Source: Yoonia sp. SS1-5
GTDB taxonomy: Bacteria; Pseudomonadota; Alphaproteobacteria; Rhodobacterales; Rhodobacteraceae
NCBI RefSeq assembly: GCF_038443705.2
Contig: NZ_CP151767.2
Span: forward strand, 3,773,501-3,837,500
DNA: 64,000 nucleotides
Reading direction: 5' to 3'
A program made the position numbers and the translations under genes. Positions 45,826 through 54,922 of the stretch are shown here, piece after piece. Every line of letters begins with the position of its first letter. Position 1 is the stretch's first letter. A model generated the notes under the pieces. It did no database searches and was not told the DNA's origin. It saw nothing but the letters and a program-made list of their open reading frames with translations.

Positions 45826-45845
45826 GGATGGATTGAAATCCATCC
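45826..45845. repeat. REP hairpin, left of the RAYT-like gene
   Basis: GGATGGAT-TGAA-ATCCATCC: perfect 8-base arms, 4-base loop, followed by TACGGCG. It is in inverted orientation to the copy at 46359 and lies 53 bases before the RAYT-like start. Confidence 0.75.
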
Positions 45846-45898
45846 TACGGCGCGGCGCCATTTACTTTGGTTTAACCAATCCCCGCCAATGCTGCGCT

Positions 45899-46444
45899 AT
45901 GACCAATTATCGCCGACGCTACATCCCTGGGGGTACGTATTTCTTTTCCGCGCGGCTGCAGGATCCCGGATCTGATTTGCTGACAGCGCGCATTGATCTG
46001 CTGCGTCATGCTACCGGTCTGTGCATAAAACGCTGGCCTTTCGAGATTGCAGAGGCGGTCGTGTTGCCCAGCGTGACGCACATGATCTGGCGTCTGCCGG
46101 ATGGGGATGCGGCCTTTTCCAAAAGGTGGCGGTTGATCAAGTCGACCTTTTCCCGGCATTGCCCGGCGCCTGACTATGTGCCGCCGAACCAAAATCGCCG
46201 GAACGAGAAGGGGATTTGGCAACGCCGTTTCTGGGAACATGCGATCCGGGACCCGGACGACTATGATCGGCACGTCCATGTCATCGCAACGGCCCCAATC
46301 GTCGCTGGTCTGGCCCGCGCGCCTGGCGAATGGCCATATTCATCAACCCATCGTCGTAGGATGGATCTTGATCCATCCCGGTCTAAAACCACTGTCCGGG
46401 TTCCATCAGACCCAGATCAAGCAATTGCTGTGATTGCCAGTTGA
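45899..46444 (+). CDS. REP-associated tyrosine transposase-like protein (RAYT), catalytic residues changed
   Basis: A 181-residue protein of the RAYT/Y1-HUH family: NYRRRYIPGGTYFFSARL, LPSVTHMIWRLPDGDAAFS, RWRLIKSTF, GIWQRRFWEHAIRDPDDYDRH and GEWPYSS all align to the family pattern. However, the HUH pair, normally (D/N)HxH before the IW motif, reads V-T-H, and the catalytic Tyr segment, normally xIHYNPVKHG, reads VIATAPIVAG. So the frame is intact but nicking activity is unlikely. REP hairpins in opposite orientation flank it, the second inside its 3' end (46359), which is the classic RAYT arrangement. Confidence 0.78.
   Translation: MTNYRRRYIPGGTYFFSARLQDPGSDLLTARIDLLRHATGLCIKRWPFEIAEAVVLPSVTHMIWRLPDGDAAFSKRWRLIKSTFSRHCPAPDYVPPNQNRRNEKGIWQRRFWEHAIRDPDDYDRHVHVIATAPIVAGLARAPGEWPYSSTHRRRMDLDPSRSKTTVRVPSDPDQAIAVIAS
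46359..46378. repeat. REP hairpin, within the 3' end of the RAYT-like gene
   Basis: GGATGGAT-CTTG-ATCCATCC, perfect 8-base arms, preceded by CGTCGTA. The same hairpin with the same CGTA lead occurs at 54056, and the copy at 45826 is its mirror image. It overlaps the last 30 codons of the RAYT-like frame. Confidence 0.78.
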
Positions 46445-47354
46445 ACGCGACCGCGTTGGGCCAGTCGAAACTGTCAATCTGATGTTTGCTGCCGGGGTTG
46501 CGTCGCAAGGCCTTGGCCGTGCGAAAAGAACAGATCGTGGCGGTCAGACTGTTATGCCAGGGACAGGCATAAGTATTATATTCGGCAATGTTGAAGCGAC
46601 GGTCATGATCCATCCGCAGCCCCGGCGCGGCCCGAAAAAGCGACAAGCGGTCAATACGACGTCGGTGGTCGGGGATATGTTCCTCGAACCGCCAGCGCAG
46701 GCCGCCATAATAATCCATCTGCCGATCCAGCTCGGCACCTGTTTCGTCGCGCCGGGCCAATGCGTAATATCCGGCGCGGTCCAGATAGGGGGTCTGTGGA
46801 TCAACAGCGTCCGGAAACGCGCCCAGATCGCGGGCATAAAGATCGACCACATAGGTCAACACGCTGTTGCGGCGTTCTTCCATGCAAAAGGCGATCATTT
46901 CGCCAACGCTGCGGGTTTCGACAAAGGGGTAATAAAAATACTCCGCATTGTAGCAGTAGTGAATCCATTGATCGGGTGCGACGGCGATCACCGCGTTCAG
47001 GATGTCCTCCAACGCGTCATCGGCAAGGACGTCATGATCCACGCGGATAACGCCGTCAGGTAGCGCAATATCGGCTGCGCAAAACGCGATGATCGTGCCA
47101 AATCCGATCTTGCGCAAATGCGCGACCGTGCTGTCGACCTCAATCTGGTCCTCAATCAGCACTAACGCCAATGGCCCCTGTTGCAAGACGCTTTTCCCGT
47201 CAGTGGTCAGGGCGGAGAGGCTGCGGTATTTCATCGGGATCCGGTTCGTTGGGCTGTGCGGCAAAAACTCTGCCAATTTGGTCCGCATTGCAAGCGCATC
47301 TGCTTGTCGGTAGAAGGCGCTGACCCATATCTGACCGAAACGAGTTCGCTTCAT
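46383..47354 (-). CDS. Glycosyltransferase-family-2-like protein
   Basis: A 323-residue protein of a type usually annotated in Rhodobacteraceae as family 2 glycosyltransferase. Visible are [25 protein letters not shown] in the first third (in part [13 protein letters not shown]), [35 protein letters not shown] and [20 protein letters not shown] near the end. The classic GT2 N-terminus is not evident, so the assignment is by recalled resemblance. Its ATG (47354-47352) overlaps the miaB ATG (47353-47355) on the other strand. Role unknown. Confidence 0.55.
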   Translation of the reverse strand: MKRTRFGQIWVSAFYRQADALAMRTKLAEFLPHSPTNRIPMKYRSLSALTTDGKSVLQQGPLALVLIEDQIEVDSTVAHLRKIGFGTIIAFCAADIALPDGVIRVDHDVLADDALEDILNAVIAVAPDQWIHYCYNAEYFYYPFVETRSVGEMIAFCMEERRNSVLTYVVDLYARDLGAFPDAVDPQTPYLDRAGYYALARRDETGAELDRQMDYYGGLRWRFEEHIPDHRRRIDRLSLFRAAPGLRMDHDRRFNIAEYNTYACPWHNSLTATICSFRTAKALRRNPGSKHQIDSFDWPNAVAFNWQSQQLLDLGLMEPGQWF

Positions 47355-48666
47355 GACCGCGCCCAAAAAGCTATTTATCAAGACCTATGGCTGTCAGATG
47401 AATGTCTATGACAGTGAACGGATGGTCGAGGCGCTGGGCGGCAGCGGTTATGTCGAAACCCAGACCGCTGATGACGCGGACATGATCCTTTTGAATACAT
47501 GCCACATCCGCGAAAAGGCGGCCGAAAAAGTCTATTCGGAACTGGGGCGGTTCAAGGGGCTGAAAGCCGACAAGCCAGACCTCAAGATTGGTGTGGCCGG
47601 TTGCGTGGCACAGGCCGAGGGTGAAGAGATCATGCGCCGCCAGCCATTGGTCGATTTGGTGGTCGGCCCGCAAAGCTATCATCGCTTGCCCGCCATGGAA
47701 GACGCAGTCCGATCCGGCAAAAAGGCGTTGGATACCGATTTCCCCGAAGATGATAAATTCGATACGTTGCGATCACGCGCCAAGGCGAAACGTGGCCCAA
47801 CGGCGTTTCTGACGGTGCAGGAAGGCTGCGACAAGTTCTGCGCATTCTGCGTGGTCCCGTATACCCGCGGGGCAGAGGTGTCGCGCCCGGCGGATCGCGT
47901 GATCAGGGAAGCACAGGAACTGGTCGAGGCCGGCGTGAAGGAAATCACCCTTCTCGGGCAGAACGTGAACGCCTATCACGGTCACGCCGATGGTCTGGCC
48001 GGCCTGATCTGGGCGCTGGACAAGGTCGACGGGTTGGAACGCATCCGATTTACGACCTCGCATCCCAATGACATGGATGATGCGTTAATCGCCGCCCACG
48101 GGACCTGCGACAAACTGATGCCTTATCTGCATCTGCCCGTGCAGTCCGGCTCGGACCGGATTCTCAAGGCGATGAACCGCAAACATACTGCCGAAAGCTA
48201 TCTGCGTCTGATCGAACGGATCAGGGCTGCACGCCCGGACATCCTGTTGTCGGGTGATTTCATCGTTGGCTTCCCGGGCGAGACGGATGCTGATTTTGAG
48301 GACACGATGCAGTTGGTCCGTGATGTCCATTATGGCCAGGCCTATTCGTTCAAATATTCCACCCGGCCCGGAACACCGGCGGCCGAAAAACCGCAGCTGC
48401 CCGAGGATGTGATGAACGACCGGTTGCAGCGATTGCAGGCCTTGCTGCGCAGCCAGCAACAGGCCAGCCAGGCCGACATGGTCGGGCGTCGTGTCAAGAT
48501 CCTGTTCGAAAAGGCCGGGCGCGAGCCGGGGCAAATGATTGGCAAGTCCGAATATCTGCATGCGGTCTATGCGGATGCCCCACAAGATGTGCTGGGACAG
48601 GTCTGTGCGGTGGATATCGTTGAGGACAGCCCGAATTCCCTGAAAGGCGTGCTGGTCAGCGCGTAG
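47353..48666 (+). CDS. miaB: tRNA-2-methylthio-N6-dimethylallyladenosine synthase
   Basis: A 437-residue methylthiotransferase: an N-terminal UPF0004 domain with three Fe-S cysteines ([25 protein letters not shown]), a radical-SAM CxxxCxxC cluster in [17 protein letters not shown], and a C-terminal TRAM domain ([21 protein letters not shown]). It adds the methylthio group at position 37 of tRNAs reading UNN codons. First gene of the conserved miaB-phoH-ybeY-corC-lnt-metK-trmB run. The ribosome site is weak and lies within the divergent gene's first codons. Confidence 0.96.
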   Translation: MTAPKKLFIKTYGCQMNVYDSERMVEALGGSGYVETQTADDADMILLNTCHIREKAAEKVYSELGRFKGLKADKPDLKIGVAGCVAQAEGEEIMRRQPLVDLVVGPQSYHRLPAMEDAVRSGKKALDTDFPEDDKFDTLRSRAKAKRGPTAFLTVQEGCDKFCAFCVVPYTRGAEVSRPADRVIREAQELVEAGVKEITLLGQNVNAYHGHADGLAGLIWALDKVDGLERIRFTTSHPNDMDDALIAAHGTCDKLMPYLHLPVQSGSDRILKAMNRKHTAESYLRLIERIRAARPDILLSGDFIVGFPGETDADFEDTMQLVRDVHYGQAYSFKYSTRPGTPAAEKPQLPEDVMNDRLQRLQALLRSQQQASQADMVGRRVKILFEKAGREPGQMIGKSEYLHAVYADAPQDVLGQVCAVDIVEDSPNSLKGVLVSA

Positions 48667-48807
48667 GGCATAGGGGCCACATTTTCTGGCGTTAGGCCTC
48701 ATCACCGGCGGTTTTTTCTTTCAGAAATGTGACAATTCGTGGACGCGCCTTGCGCCCGCCCCGATCCCTTGTCACGATACGAGGATAAAGACTCAAAGGA
48801 GAGCTGA

Positions 48808-49821
48808 TTGGCCACAGGTGCCCTGACCCCGCCCGCCGACAATATCGCAGAATCCCTTGTCGAATTCCCCGACAACTTCCTGTTGATTGATCTGTGTGGG
48901 GAGTATGATCGCAATCTCACCACGATCGAAGATAAACTGAACGTGCAGATATTGCGCCGCGGCAACCAGTTGGCCGTGATTGGTGAACCGGCAGAGCGGG
49001 ACAATGCGGTTGACGTATTGCGCGCGCTCTATAGCCGTCTGGAGGCCGGTCGGTCACTGGAACCCGGTGATATTGATCGCGAACTTCGCATGGGCCCCGA
49101 GGCGGTGCGCGGCCCGGCCCGCGACGGCGATCAGATCGAGCTGTTCAAGGGCGATACCTCGCGGATTGAGGTCAAGACCCGTAAGAAGCTGATTGAACCC
49201 CGCACAGATGCCCAAAAGGCCTATGTCAAATCGTTGTTCGACAATGAACTTGCATTTGGCATTGGTCCGGCCGGTACGGGCAAGACCTATCTGGCGGTTG
49301 CGGTTGGTGTGAATATGCTGATCGGTGGTCATGTCGATAAGATCATCCTGTCGCGCCCTGCGGTGGAGGCCGGCGAAAAGCTTGGCTATTTGCCCGGTGA
49401 CATGAAGGACAAGGTCGATCCTTACATGCAGCCGCTTTATGATGCGCTCAATGATTTTCTGCCGGGCAAGCAGGCCGCCAAGATGATGGAGGAAAAGGTC
49501 ATCGAGATTGCGCCATTGGCGTTCATGCGTGGCCGCACCCTGTCCAACGCCTTTGTGGTGCTGGATGAGGCGCAAAACGCGACCACGATGCAAATGAAGA
49601 TGTTTCTGACCCGTCTTGGCGAAGGCTCGCGCATGGTGATTACCGGCGACCGGACCCAAATCGACCTGCCCCGCGGCGTCAATTCCGGCCTCTGGGATGC
49701 GGAACGGCTGCTTAAGAATATTCCCAAGATCAGCTTTAACTACTTTACGTCCAAGGATGTGGTTCGCCATCCTTTGGTAGCGGCCATTATCGAGGCCTAT
49801 GAAAAGGACGAAAGCGCGTAG
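48808..49821 (+). CDS. PhoH-like ATPase (PhoH/YbeZ)
   Basis: A 337-residue P-loop protein: an N-terminal KH-like part (residues 25-90), then Walker A GIGPAGTGKTYLAVAVG and Walker B AFVVLDEAQN, with SRPAVEAGEKLGYLPGD between. YbeZ-type PhoH proteins work with YbeY in rRNA maturation, and ybeY follows directly (20 bases). The start is a TTG at 48808 with AGGAG 7 bases upstream; no ATG serves better. Confidence 0.92.
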   Translation: MATGALTPPADNIAESLVEFPDNFLLIDLCGEYDRNLTTIEDKLNVQILRRGNQLAVIGEPAERDNAVDVLRALYSRLEAGRSLEPGDIDRELRMGPEAVRGPARDGDQIELFKGDTSRIEVKTRKKLIEPRTDAQKAYVKSLFDNELAFGIGPAGTGKTYLAVAVGVNMLIGGHVDKIILSRPAVEAGEKLGYLPGDMKDKVDPYMQPLYDALNDFLPGKQAAKMMEEKVIEIAPLAFMRGRTLSNAFVVLDEAQNATTMQMKMFLTRLGEGSRMVITGDRTQIDLPRGVNSGLWDAERLLKNIPKISFNYFTSKDVVRHPLVAAIIEAYEKDESA

Positions 49822-49840
49822 ATGACGGGTGTCGCCAGCG

Positions 49841-50329
49841 ATGAGCGTTGATTGCATCGTCGAGGATCCGCGCTGGGGCGATATCGAGGCTTTGGCTGAT
49901 ATGGCGACCGCGGCGGTATTTGACCGCCTCGGGCTGGAACCAACCGTCTTTGAAACCAGCGTTCTGGCCGCCGATGATCAGCGCATTGCCGCGCTGAATG
50001 CGGATTTTCGCAGCAAGGATGGTGCCACAAATGTGCTCAGCTGGCCCTCGCGCGAACGGGGGGCGGCCATTGACGGCGAAATGCCGCTGCCCCCGCAACC
50101 CGATATGGATGCAGAGCTGGGCGACATTGCCGTCGCCTATGACACATGCCTGCGCGAGGCTGAAATGGCGGGCAAATCGCTCGCCCATCATGCGGTTCAT
50201 TTACTTGTGCATGGTACGTTGCATTTGCTTGGTTTCGATCATGTCCGTGACCGTGACGCCACCCTGATGGAGGGGTTGGAAACAGAGATACTTGGCAAAT
50301 TGGGTATTTCTGACCCATATAAGGATTAA
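49841..50329 (+). CDS. ybeY: Endoribonuclease YbeY (16S rRNA maturation)
   Basis: A 162-residue metalloprotein with the family motif HGTLHLLGFDH, whose three His bind zinc. It matures the 3' end of 16S rRNA and takes part in ribosome quality control. ATG 49841 is chosen over the GTG 12 bases earlier. It sits between phoH and the CorC-like gene, as in most alphaproteobacteria. Confidence 0.95.
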   Translation: MSVDCIVEDPRWGDIEALADMATAAVFDRLGLEPTVFETSVLAADDQRIAALNADFRSKDGATNVLSWPSRERGAAIDGEMPLPPQPDMDAELGDIAVAYDTCLREAEMAGKSLAHHAVHLLVHGTLHLLGFDHVRDRDATLMEGLETEILGKLGISDPYKD

Positions 50330-50347
50330 CCGGGCGTATGCGCCCAT

Positions 50348-51250
50348 GTGAGCAAGGATGAAATGGGCGACAGTAAGGAAGGTCCTTCTATTGCAGCGCA
50401 AAGCGCGCTGCAGGGCCAGATTGATCGAAAACCGGGGTTGATGGCGCGCGTGCGTCAGGCCATCTTTGCAAAATCTGGTCAGGAGACGCCTTATGGCGGT
50501 ACGCAAAATGCGCGCCCTGCGCAAACCCCATTGCTTGGCCTGATCAACCTTCGCCAAAAGCGGGTCGAGGATGTTTCGATCCCTAAGGCCGATATCATGG
50601 CCGCACCGATCACGGCCACCAAGAACGAGTTGGTCAAGATATTCCGTGATTGCGGCCTGACCCGATTGCCCGTTTATGACGGCACATTGGACACCCCCCT
50701 TGGCGTGGCCAACCTTAAGGATTTTGCGCTGCGCCATGGTTTCAATGGCGACAGTGCGGAAATGAACCTGCGCGACATGCTGCGCCCGCTTTTGTTTGTC
50801 CCCCCCTCCATGCCGCTGAGCGTGCTGCTGCAAAAGATGCAGGCAGAGCGTATCCACATGGCGCTGGTGATTGACGAATATGGCGGGACGGACGGTCTTG
50901 TGACCATTGAGGACCTGATCGAACAGGTGGTGGGCGAGATCGAAGATGAACATGACATCGAAGAGGCCAAAAGCTGGGTGATGGAAAAGCAGGGCGTCTA
51001 TCTGGCGCAAGCCCGCACGGACCTCGATGATTTCGAGGCCGAAATCGGCATGAACCTGACAGCCAGCGAAGACATCGACGAAGAAGAGATCGACACGCTG
51101 GGCGGCCTGGTCACGTTGCTGGCCGGACATCTGCCTGCCCGGGGCGAGGTGGTCTCGCATCCCGATGGTCCCGAATTCGAGGTTGTTGACGCTGATCCGC
51201 GCCGGATCAAACGTCTGCGGGTCTGTCTGTACCCGGCACGCGATGCCTGA
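50348..51250 (+). CDS. CorC/HlyC-like CBS-domain protein
   Basis: A 300-residue cytoplasmic protein: two CBS domains (about residues 75-205; PLGVANLKDFAL and MALVIDEYGGTDGLVTIEDLIEQVVGEI, in part IDEYGGTDGLVTIEDLIE) and a C-terminal CorC_HlyC domain (GLVTLLAGHLPARGEVV). There is no N-terminal DUF21 membrane domain, so it is the soluble form. Linked to magnesium/cobalt efflux in enterobacteria. GTG start; the 3' end overlaps lnt by 8 bases. Confidence 0.88.
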   Translation: MSKDEMGDSKEGPSIAAQSALQGQIDRKPGLMARVRQAIFAKSGQETPYGGTQNARPAQTPLLGLINLRQKRVEDVSIPKADIMAAPITATKNELVKIFRDCGLTRLPVYDGTLDTPLGVANLKDFALRHGFNGDSAEMNLRDMLRPLLFVPPSMPLSVLLQKMQAERIHMALVIDEYGGTDGLVTIEDLIEQVVGEIEDEHDIEEAKSWVMEKQGVYLAQARTDLDDFEAEIGMNLTASEDIDEEEIDTLGGLVTLLAGHLPARGEVVSHPDGPEFEVVDADPRRIKRLRVCLYPARDA

Positions 51251-52736
51251 TCTGTCCGCGCGCTTTGCGGCCTTGCCCTTCAAGATGCGGCTGATTGGTC
51301 TGGCGGCGACTGGCGTGTTTGCCGCATTGGGTCAGGCGCCGCTGAACTTATTTCCGGCGACAATTCTGGGCCTGATGCTGGTCTTGCACATCTATCGGGC
51401 CGCATCCACGCCGCGTCAGGCCGCATGGTATTTGTGGGCGTTCGGTTTTGGCTATTTTGCTTTTGCCCTGCGCTGGATCATAGAGCCGTTCCTGGTTGAT
51501 ATCGCACGGCACGGCTGGATGGCCCCGTTTGCGCTTTTCCTGATGGCGGCGGGGGCGGGCCTGTTCTGGGCGGTTGCGGGCTGGCTGGCCGCACGACTGG
51601 CACCGCGAAACCGGCTGATGCTGGTCATTGCGATTGCATCGGCCGAGATCGCCCGCGCGCTGGTTCTGACGGGCTTTCCCTGGGCATTGTTGGGCCATAG
51701 CCTGGTCGACACGCCCGCCGCGCAATTGGCCGCATGGGGTGGGGCGCATCTGTTGACGCTGATCATCGTGCTTGCGGCCTGGTGCCTGACCAACCTGTTG
51801 GCGCGCCCGGTCTTTGCCGTTTTGTTTGCGCTGATCGTTGGCGGGGCGACGTTTGCGGTGATCCCCGCCCCGGCGGCTGCCCCATCCGATGATGCGCCTC
51901 TGATCCGCATGGTTCAGCCCAATGCGCCGCAGCATCAGAAGTGGGATCCGGCCTATCGGGACGTCTTTTTCAACCGGTTGGTGGATTATAGTCGCGCCGA
52001 TGCGGTGCCCGACCTGATCGTCTGGCCCGAGACCGCCGTTGCGTCGCTGCTGAACTATGTCGAACCTGATACAAGTCTGCTGGTCGAGGCGACCCGCGGC
52101 GCGCCACTGGTCTTTGGTATTCAGCGGCAGGATGACGCGGCCCGGTTTTACAACAGTTTTGTCGTCATGGGCCCGACCGGCGAAATCGACGCAGTCTATG
52201 ACAAGAGCCATCTTGTCCCCTTTGGCGAATATATCCCGGGCCGCAGACTGGTTGCCCGGCTGGGGCTGACCGGGCTGGCCGACCGGGTGGGAGGGTTCAC
52301 GCCTGGCCAGAACAGCGAGGCGATCCTGATCCCGGGTATCGGCAATGCGATTGCATTGATTTGCTACGAAGGCATTTTTGCCGAAGAGATCGCACGTGAC
52401 GGTGCGCGGCCGCGACTGATTGTGCTGATCACGAATGACGCGTGGTTTGGCAAAGCCGCCGGCCCCTATCAACATCTCGCCCAGGCCCGGTTGCGCGCCA
52501 TCGAGCAAGGCTTGCCCATGGTGCGTGTGGCCAATACCGGGGTAACCGCAATGATCGACGGGCAGGGCCGTGTGCGCGCCTCCATCCCGCTGGGGCAGGA
52601 GGGCGCAATTGATGCGCCACTGCCGCCTGCGCTGCCCGCGACGGTCTATGTTGCCTATGGTGACATGACCGTTTTTATTGTGCTGCTTTTGTTAACACTC
52701 GGCGTCTATCTCAAGGCGCGACGCGATACGGATTGA
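51243..52736 (+). CDS. lnt: Apolipoprotein N-acyltransferase
   Basis: A 497-residue enzyme with about six N-terminal TM helices and a periplasmic nitrilase domain: Glu in IVWPETAVASLL, Lys in YDKSHLVPFGEYIPG and Cys in LICYEGIFAEEI. One more TM segment lies near the C-terminus (VFIVLLLLTLGVYL). It adds the third acyl chain to outer-membrane lipoproteins. Start ATG 51243 overlaps the corC-like stop region; the open frame begins further up at 51165. Confidence 0.95.
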   Translation: MPDLSARFAALPFKMRLIGLAATGVFAALGQAPLNLFPATILGLMLVLHIYRAASTPRQAAWYLWAFGFGYFAFALRWIIEPFLVDIARHGWMAPFALFLMAAGAGLFWAVAGWLAARLAPRNRLMLVIAIASAEIARALVLTGFPWALLGHSLVDTPAAQLAAWGGAHLLTLIIVLAAWCLTNLLARPVFAVLFALIVGGATFAVIPAPAAAPSDDAPLIRMVQPNAPQHQKWDPAYRDVFFNRLVDYSRADAVPDLIVWPETAVASLLNYVEPDTSLLVEATRGAPLVFGIQRQDDAARFYNSFVVMGPTGEIDAVYDKSHLVPFGEYIPGRRLVARLGLTGLADRVGGFTPGQNSEAILIPGIGNAIALICYEGIFAEEIARDGARPRLIVLITNDAWFGKAAGPYQHLAQARLRAIEQGLPMVRVANTGVTAMIDGQGRVRASIPLGQEGAIDAPLPPALPATVYVAYGDMTVFIVLLLLTLGVYLKARRDTD

Positions 52737-52761
52737 CCTGAGATCGGTCACCCCTTAGACG
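52733..52761 (+). promoter_or_regulatory. Likely metK promoter
   Basis: TTGACC (52733-52738) and TAGACG (52756-52761) are spaced 17 bases apart, overlapping the lnt stop codon. A transcript would start near 52768, just before the riboswitch at 52773. Confidence 0.45.
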
Positions 52762-52772
52762 CGCCCTTGGTT

Positions 52773-52817
52773 CTGTCACAACGGCTTCCTGACGTGGCAG
52801 AGAATTTTATTGGAGCG
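52773..52817 (+). promoter_or_regulatory. SAM/SAH-type riboswitch of metK
   Basis: A 7-base stem CTGTCAC (52773-52779) / GTGGCAG (52794-52800) encloses AACGGCTTCCTGAC, and ATTGGAGC follows at 52809-52816. The core words GTCACAACGGCTTCCTG and ATTGGAGC are those I know from the SAM/SAH riboswitch of Rhodobacterales metK genes. CTTCC (52785-52789) can pair with the GGAG (52812-52815), which is also the metK ribosome site; ligand binding would close it and stop translation. Confidence 0.85.
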
Positions 52818-52823
52818 ACCCCC

Positions 52824-54005
52824 ATGGCCCGTAACGACTACATCTTTACCTCCGAATCTGTATCGGAGGGACATCCCGACAAAGTGTGCGACCGCATTTC
52901 TGATGCGATCCTGGACGCTTTCCTGTCCGAAGAACCCGAGGCGCGCGTCGCCTGCGAGACGTTTGCCACGACCAATCGCGTGGTGATCGGCGGTGAGGTG
53001 GGGCTGTCGGATCCCAACAAGCTGAAGGACTATGTGGGTCGGGTCGAAGACATCGCACGGGCCTGTATCAAGAATATCGGCTACGAGCAGGACAAGTTCC
53101 ATCACGCGACCTGCGAGATCACAAACCTGTTGCATGAACAGTCCGCCCATATCGCCCAGGGTGTCGACGCCAGTGTCGACAAGGATGAAGGCGCTGGCGA
53201 TCAGGGCATCATGTTCGGTTATGCCACCACGGAAACCGATGCGCTGATGCCCGCCCCGATCCAATATGCCCACGCTATTCTGCGCAGGCTTGCAGAGGTG
53301 CGCAAATCCGGCGAACAGCCGACCCTGCGGCCCGATGCGAAAAGCCAGATATCGCTGCGCTACGCCAACGGAAAACCGGTGGAGGTGACGTCAATCGTGC
53401 TGTCGACGCAGCATGCCGATGCTAGCCAGACAAGCGCTGACATCCGCGCAATCGTGGAACCCTATATTCGCGAGGTCCTGCCAGAGGGTTTCATCACCCC
53501 GCAGACGGAATGGTGGGTGAACCCCACGGGAACATTCGTCATTGGCGGACCGGATGGCGACGCGGGCCTGACCGGGCGCAAGATCATTGTGGACACCTAT
53601 GGCGGTGCGGCCCCGCATGGGGGCGGGGCGTTCTCGGGCAAGGATCCCACGAAAGTGGACCGGTCCGCGGCCTATGCGGCCCGATATCTGGCCAAGAACG
53701 TGGTGGCCGCAGGCATGGCCGAGCGTTGCACAATCCAGCTAAGCTATGCCATCGGCGTTGCCAAACCGCTCTCCATTTATGCAGAGACACATGGCACTGA
53801 TCAGGTTGATCCGGCCGCGATTGAGGCTGCGATCAATCAGGTCATGGATTTGACCCCACGGGGCATTCGTCAACATCTCGGATTGAACCGGCCGATTTTT
53901 GAACGCACCGCCGCATATGGTCATTTCGGCCGCGCGCCGGAAAGCGACGGGGGTTTTAGCTGGGAACGCACTGACCTGGTCGACGCGCTGCGCAAAGCCG
54001 TCTGA
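52824..54005 (+). CDS. metK: S-adenosylmethionine synthase
   Basis: A 393-residue MetK with all the family's landmarks: [20 protein letters not shown] (substrate loop, His and Asp), [32 protein letters not shown] (P-loop-like) and a C-terminal AAYGHFGR. It makes SAM from methionine and ATP. Start ATG 52824 matches the family N-terminus and the riboswitch-controlled GGAG; the frame upstream to 52767 runs through the riboswitch and is not coding. Confidence 0.97.
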   Translation: MARNDYIFTSESVSEGHPDKVCDRISDAILDAFLSEEPEARVACETFATTNRVVIGGEVGLSDPNKLKDYVGRVEDIARACIKNIGYEQDKFHHATCEITNLLHEQSAHIAQGVDASVDKDEGAGDQGIMFGYATTETDALMPAPIQYAHAILRRLAEVRKSGEQPTLRPDAKSQISLRYANGKPVEVTSIVLSTQHADASQTSADIRAIVEPYIREVLPEGFITPQTEWWVNPTGTFVIGGPDGDAGLTGRKIIVDTYGGAAPHGGGAFSGKDPTKVDRSAAYAARYLAKNVVAAGMAERCTIQLSYAIGVAKPLSIYAETHGTDQVDPAAIEAAINQVMDLTPRGIRQHLGLNRPIFERTAAYGHFGRAPESDGGFSWERTDLVDALRKAV

Positions 54006-54013
54006 CAAGGCGG

Positions 54014-54074
54014 GATGGCTCAAGAGCCATCTTACGATCTTGCGCTGTGGTCGTAGGATGGATCTTGATCCATC
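54014..54074. repeat. Inverted REP pair between metK and trmB
   Basis: First hairpin GATGGCT-CAAG-AGCCATC (54014-54031) followed by TTACGA; second hairpin GGATGGAT-CTTG-ATCCATC (54056-54074) preceded by TCGTA. They are head-to-head copies of the REP found at the RAYT-like gene (45826 and 46359), 8 kb away. The first has matched changes in both arms, which keep the hairpin. Confidence 0.75.
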
Positions 54075-54122
54075 TGACCTGATGGATTGCGATGGCTGAC
54101 CCGCCTTGCTAAACGCCGCCCT

Positions 54123-54836
54123 ATGAGTAAATCCAAGCATCCCTCGGGCGCACCCTGGCGCAATTTTTACGGCCGTTTTCGCGGCAAAACCATCCGTGCG
54201 GCACAGCATGAGTATCTTGAAAACGATCTCGGGCGGCTATCGCCAGGCCCCGTCAGCTGGGAAGAAAACCCTGATCGGGTGCCCCTGGACCTCAACGCCT
54301 TGTTCCCCGACAGGGAAATCTGGCTGGAGATCGGGTTTGGCGGGGGTGAACATCTTGTCCATATGGCGCAGACATATCCCGATATCGGACTGATCGGTTG
54401 CGAGCCCTTTGTCAACGGCGTCGCAATGCTGTTGGGCAAGATCCGCAAGGCCCGCGTCAGCAATCTGGCCGTTCATCCCGGCGATGTGCGCGATCTCTTT
54501 GATGTGCTCCCTGATGAGAGCCTGTCCAAGGTGTTTCTCAACTACCCCGACCCCTGGCCAAAGACCCGCCATCATCGCCGCCGCTTTGTCACGCCCGAGC
54601 ATCTGGCCCCATTGCACCGGGTCATGAAAACGGGTGCCGAGCTTCGGGTCGCAACGGATATTGAGGATTATGTGCGACAGACGCTCCAGCAGGTGCCACC
54701 GCATGGGTTCACCTGGCAGGCGGCCCATCCTGCCGACTGGCGTGCGCCATGGCCCGACTGGCAATCAACCCGATATGAACAAAAGGCCCTGCGCGAAGGC
54801 CGCACCCCTCATTACCTGACATTCACACGCGACTGA
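54123..54836 (+). CDS. trmB: tRNA (guanine-N7-)-methyltransferase
   Basis: A 237-residue TrmB: SAM-binding WLEIGFGGGEHLV, GCEPFVNGVAMLL, and LNYPDPWPKTRHHRRRFV, the catalytic family signature (PDPWPKxRHxKRR). It makes m7G46 in tRNA variable loops. Start ATG 54123 is chosen; the frame opens at 54087 next to the REP pair. Confidence 0.95.
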   Translation: MSKSKHPSGAPWRNFYGRFRGKTIRAAQHEYLENDLGRLSPGPVSWEENPDRVPLDLNALFPDREIWLEIGFGGGEHLVHMAQTYPDIGLIGCEPFVNGVAMLLGKIRKARVSNLAVHPGDVRDLFDVLPDESLSKVFLNYPDPWPKTRHHRRRFVTPEHLAPLHRVMKTGAELRVATDIEDYVRQTLQQVPPHGFTWQAAHPADWRAPWPDWQSTRYEQKALREGRTPHYLTFTRD

Positions 54837-54922
54837 CCCCGATCGCGCATTGTCCCTCGCACTATCATGGACCCCGGCATGACCCTGCGCTATGACCGCG
54901 TCGAAATCTGAAGGAAGCATCT

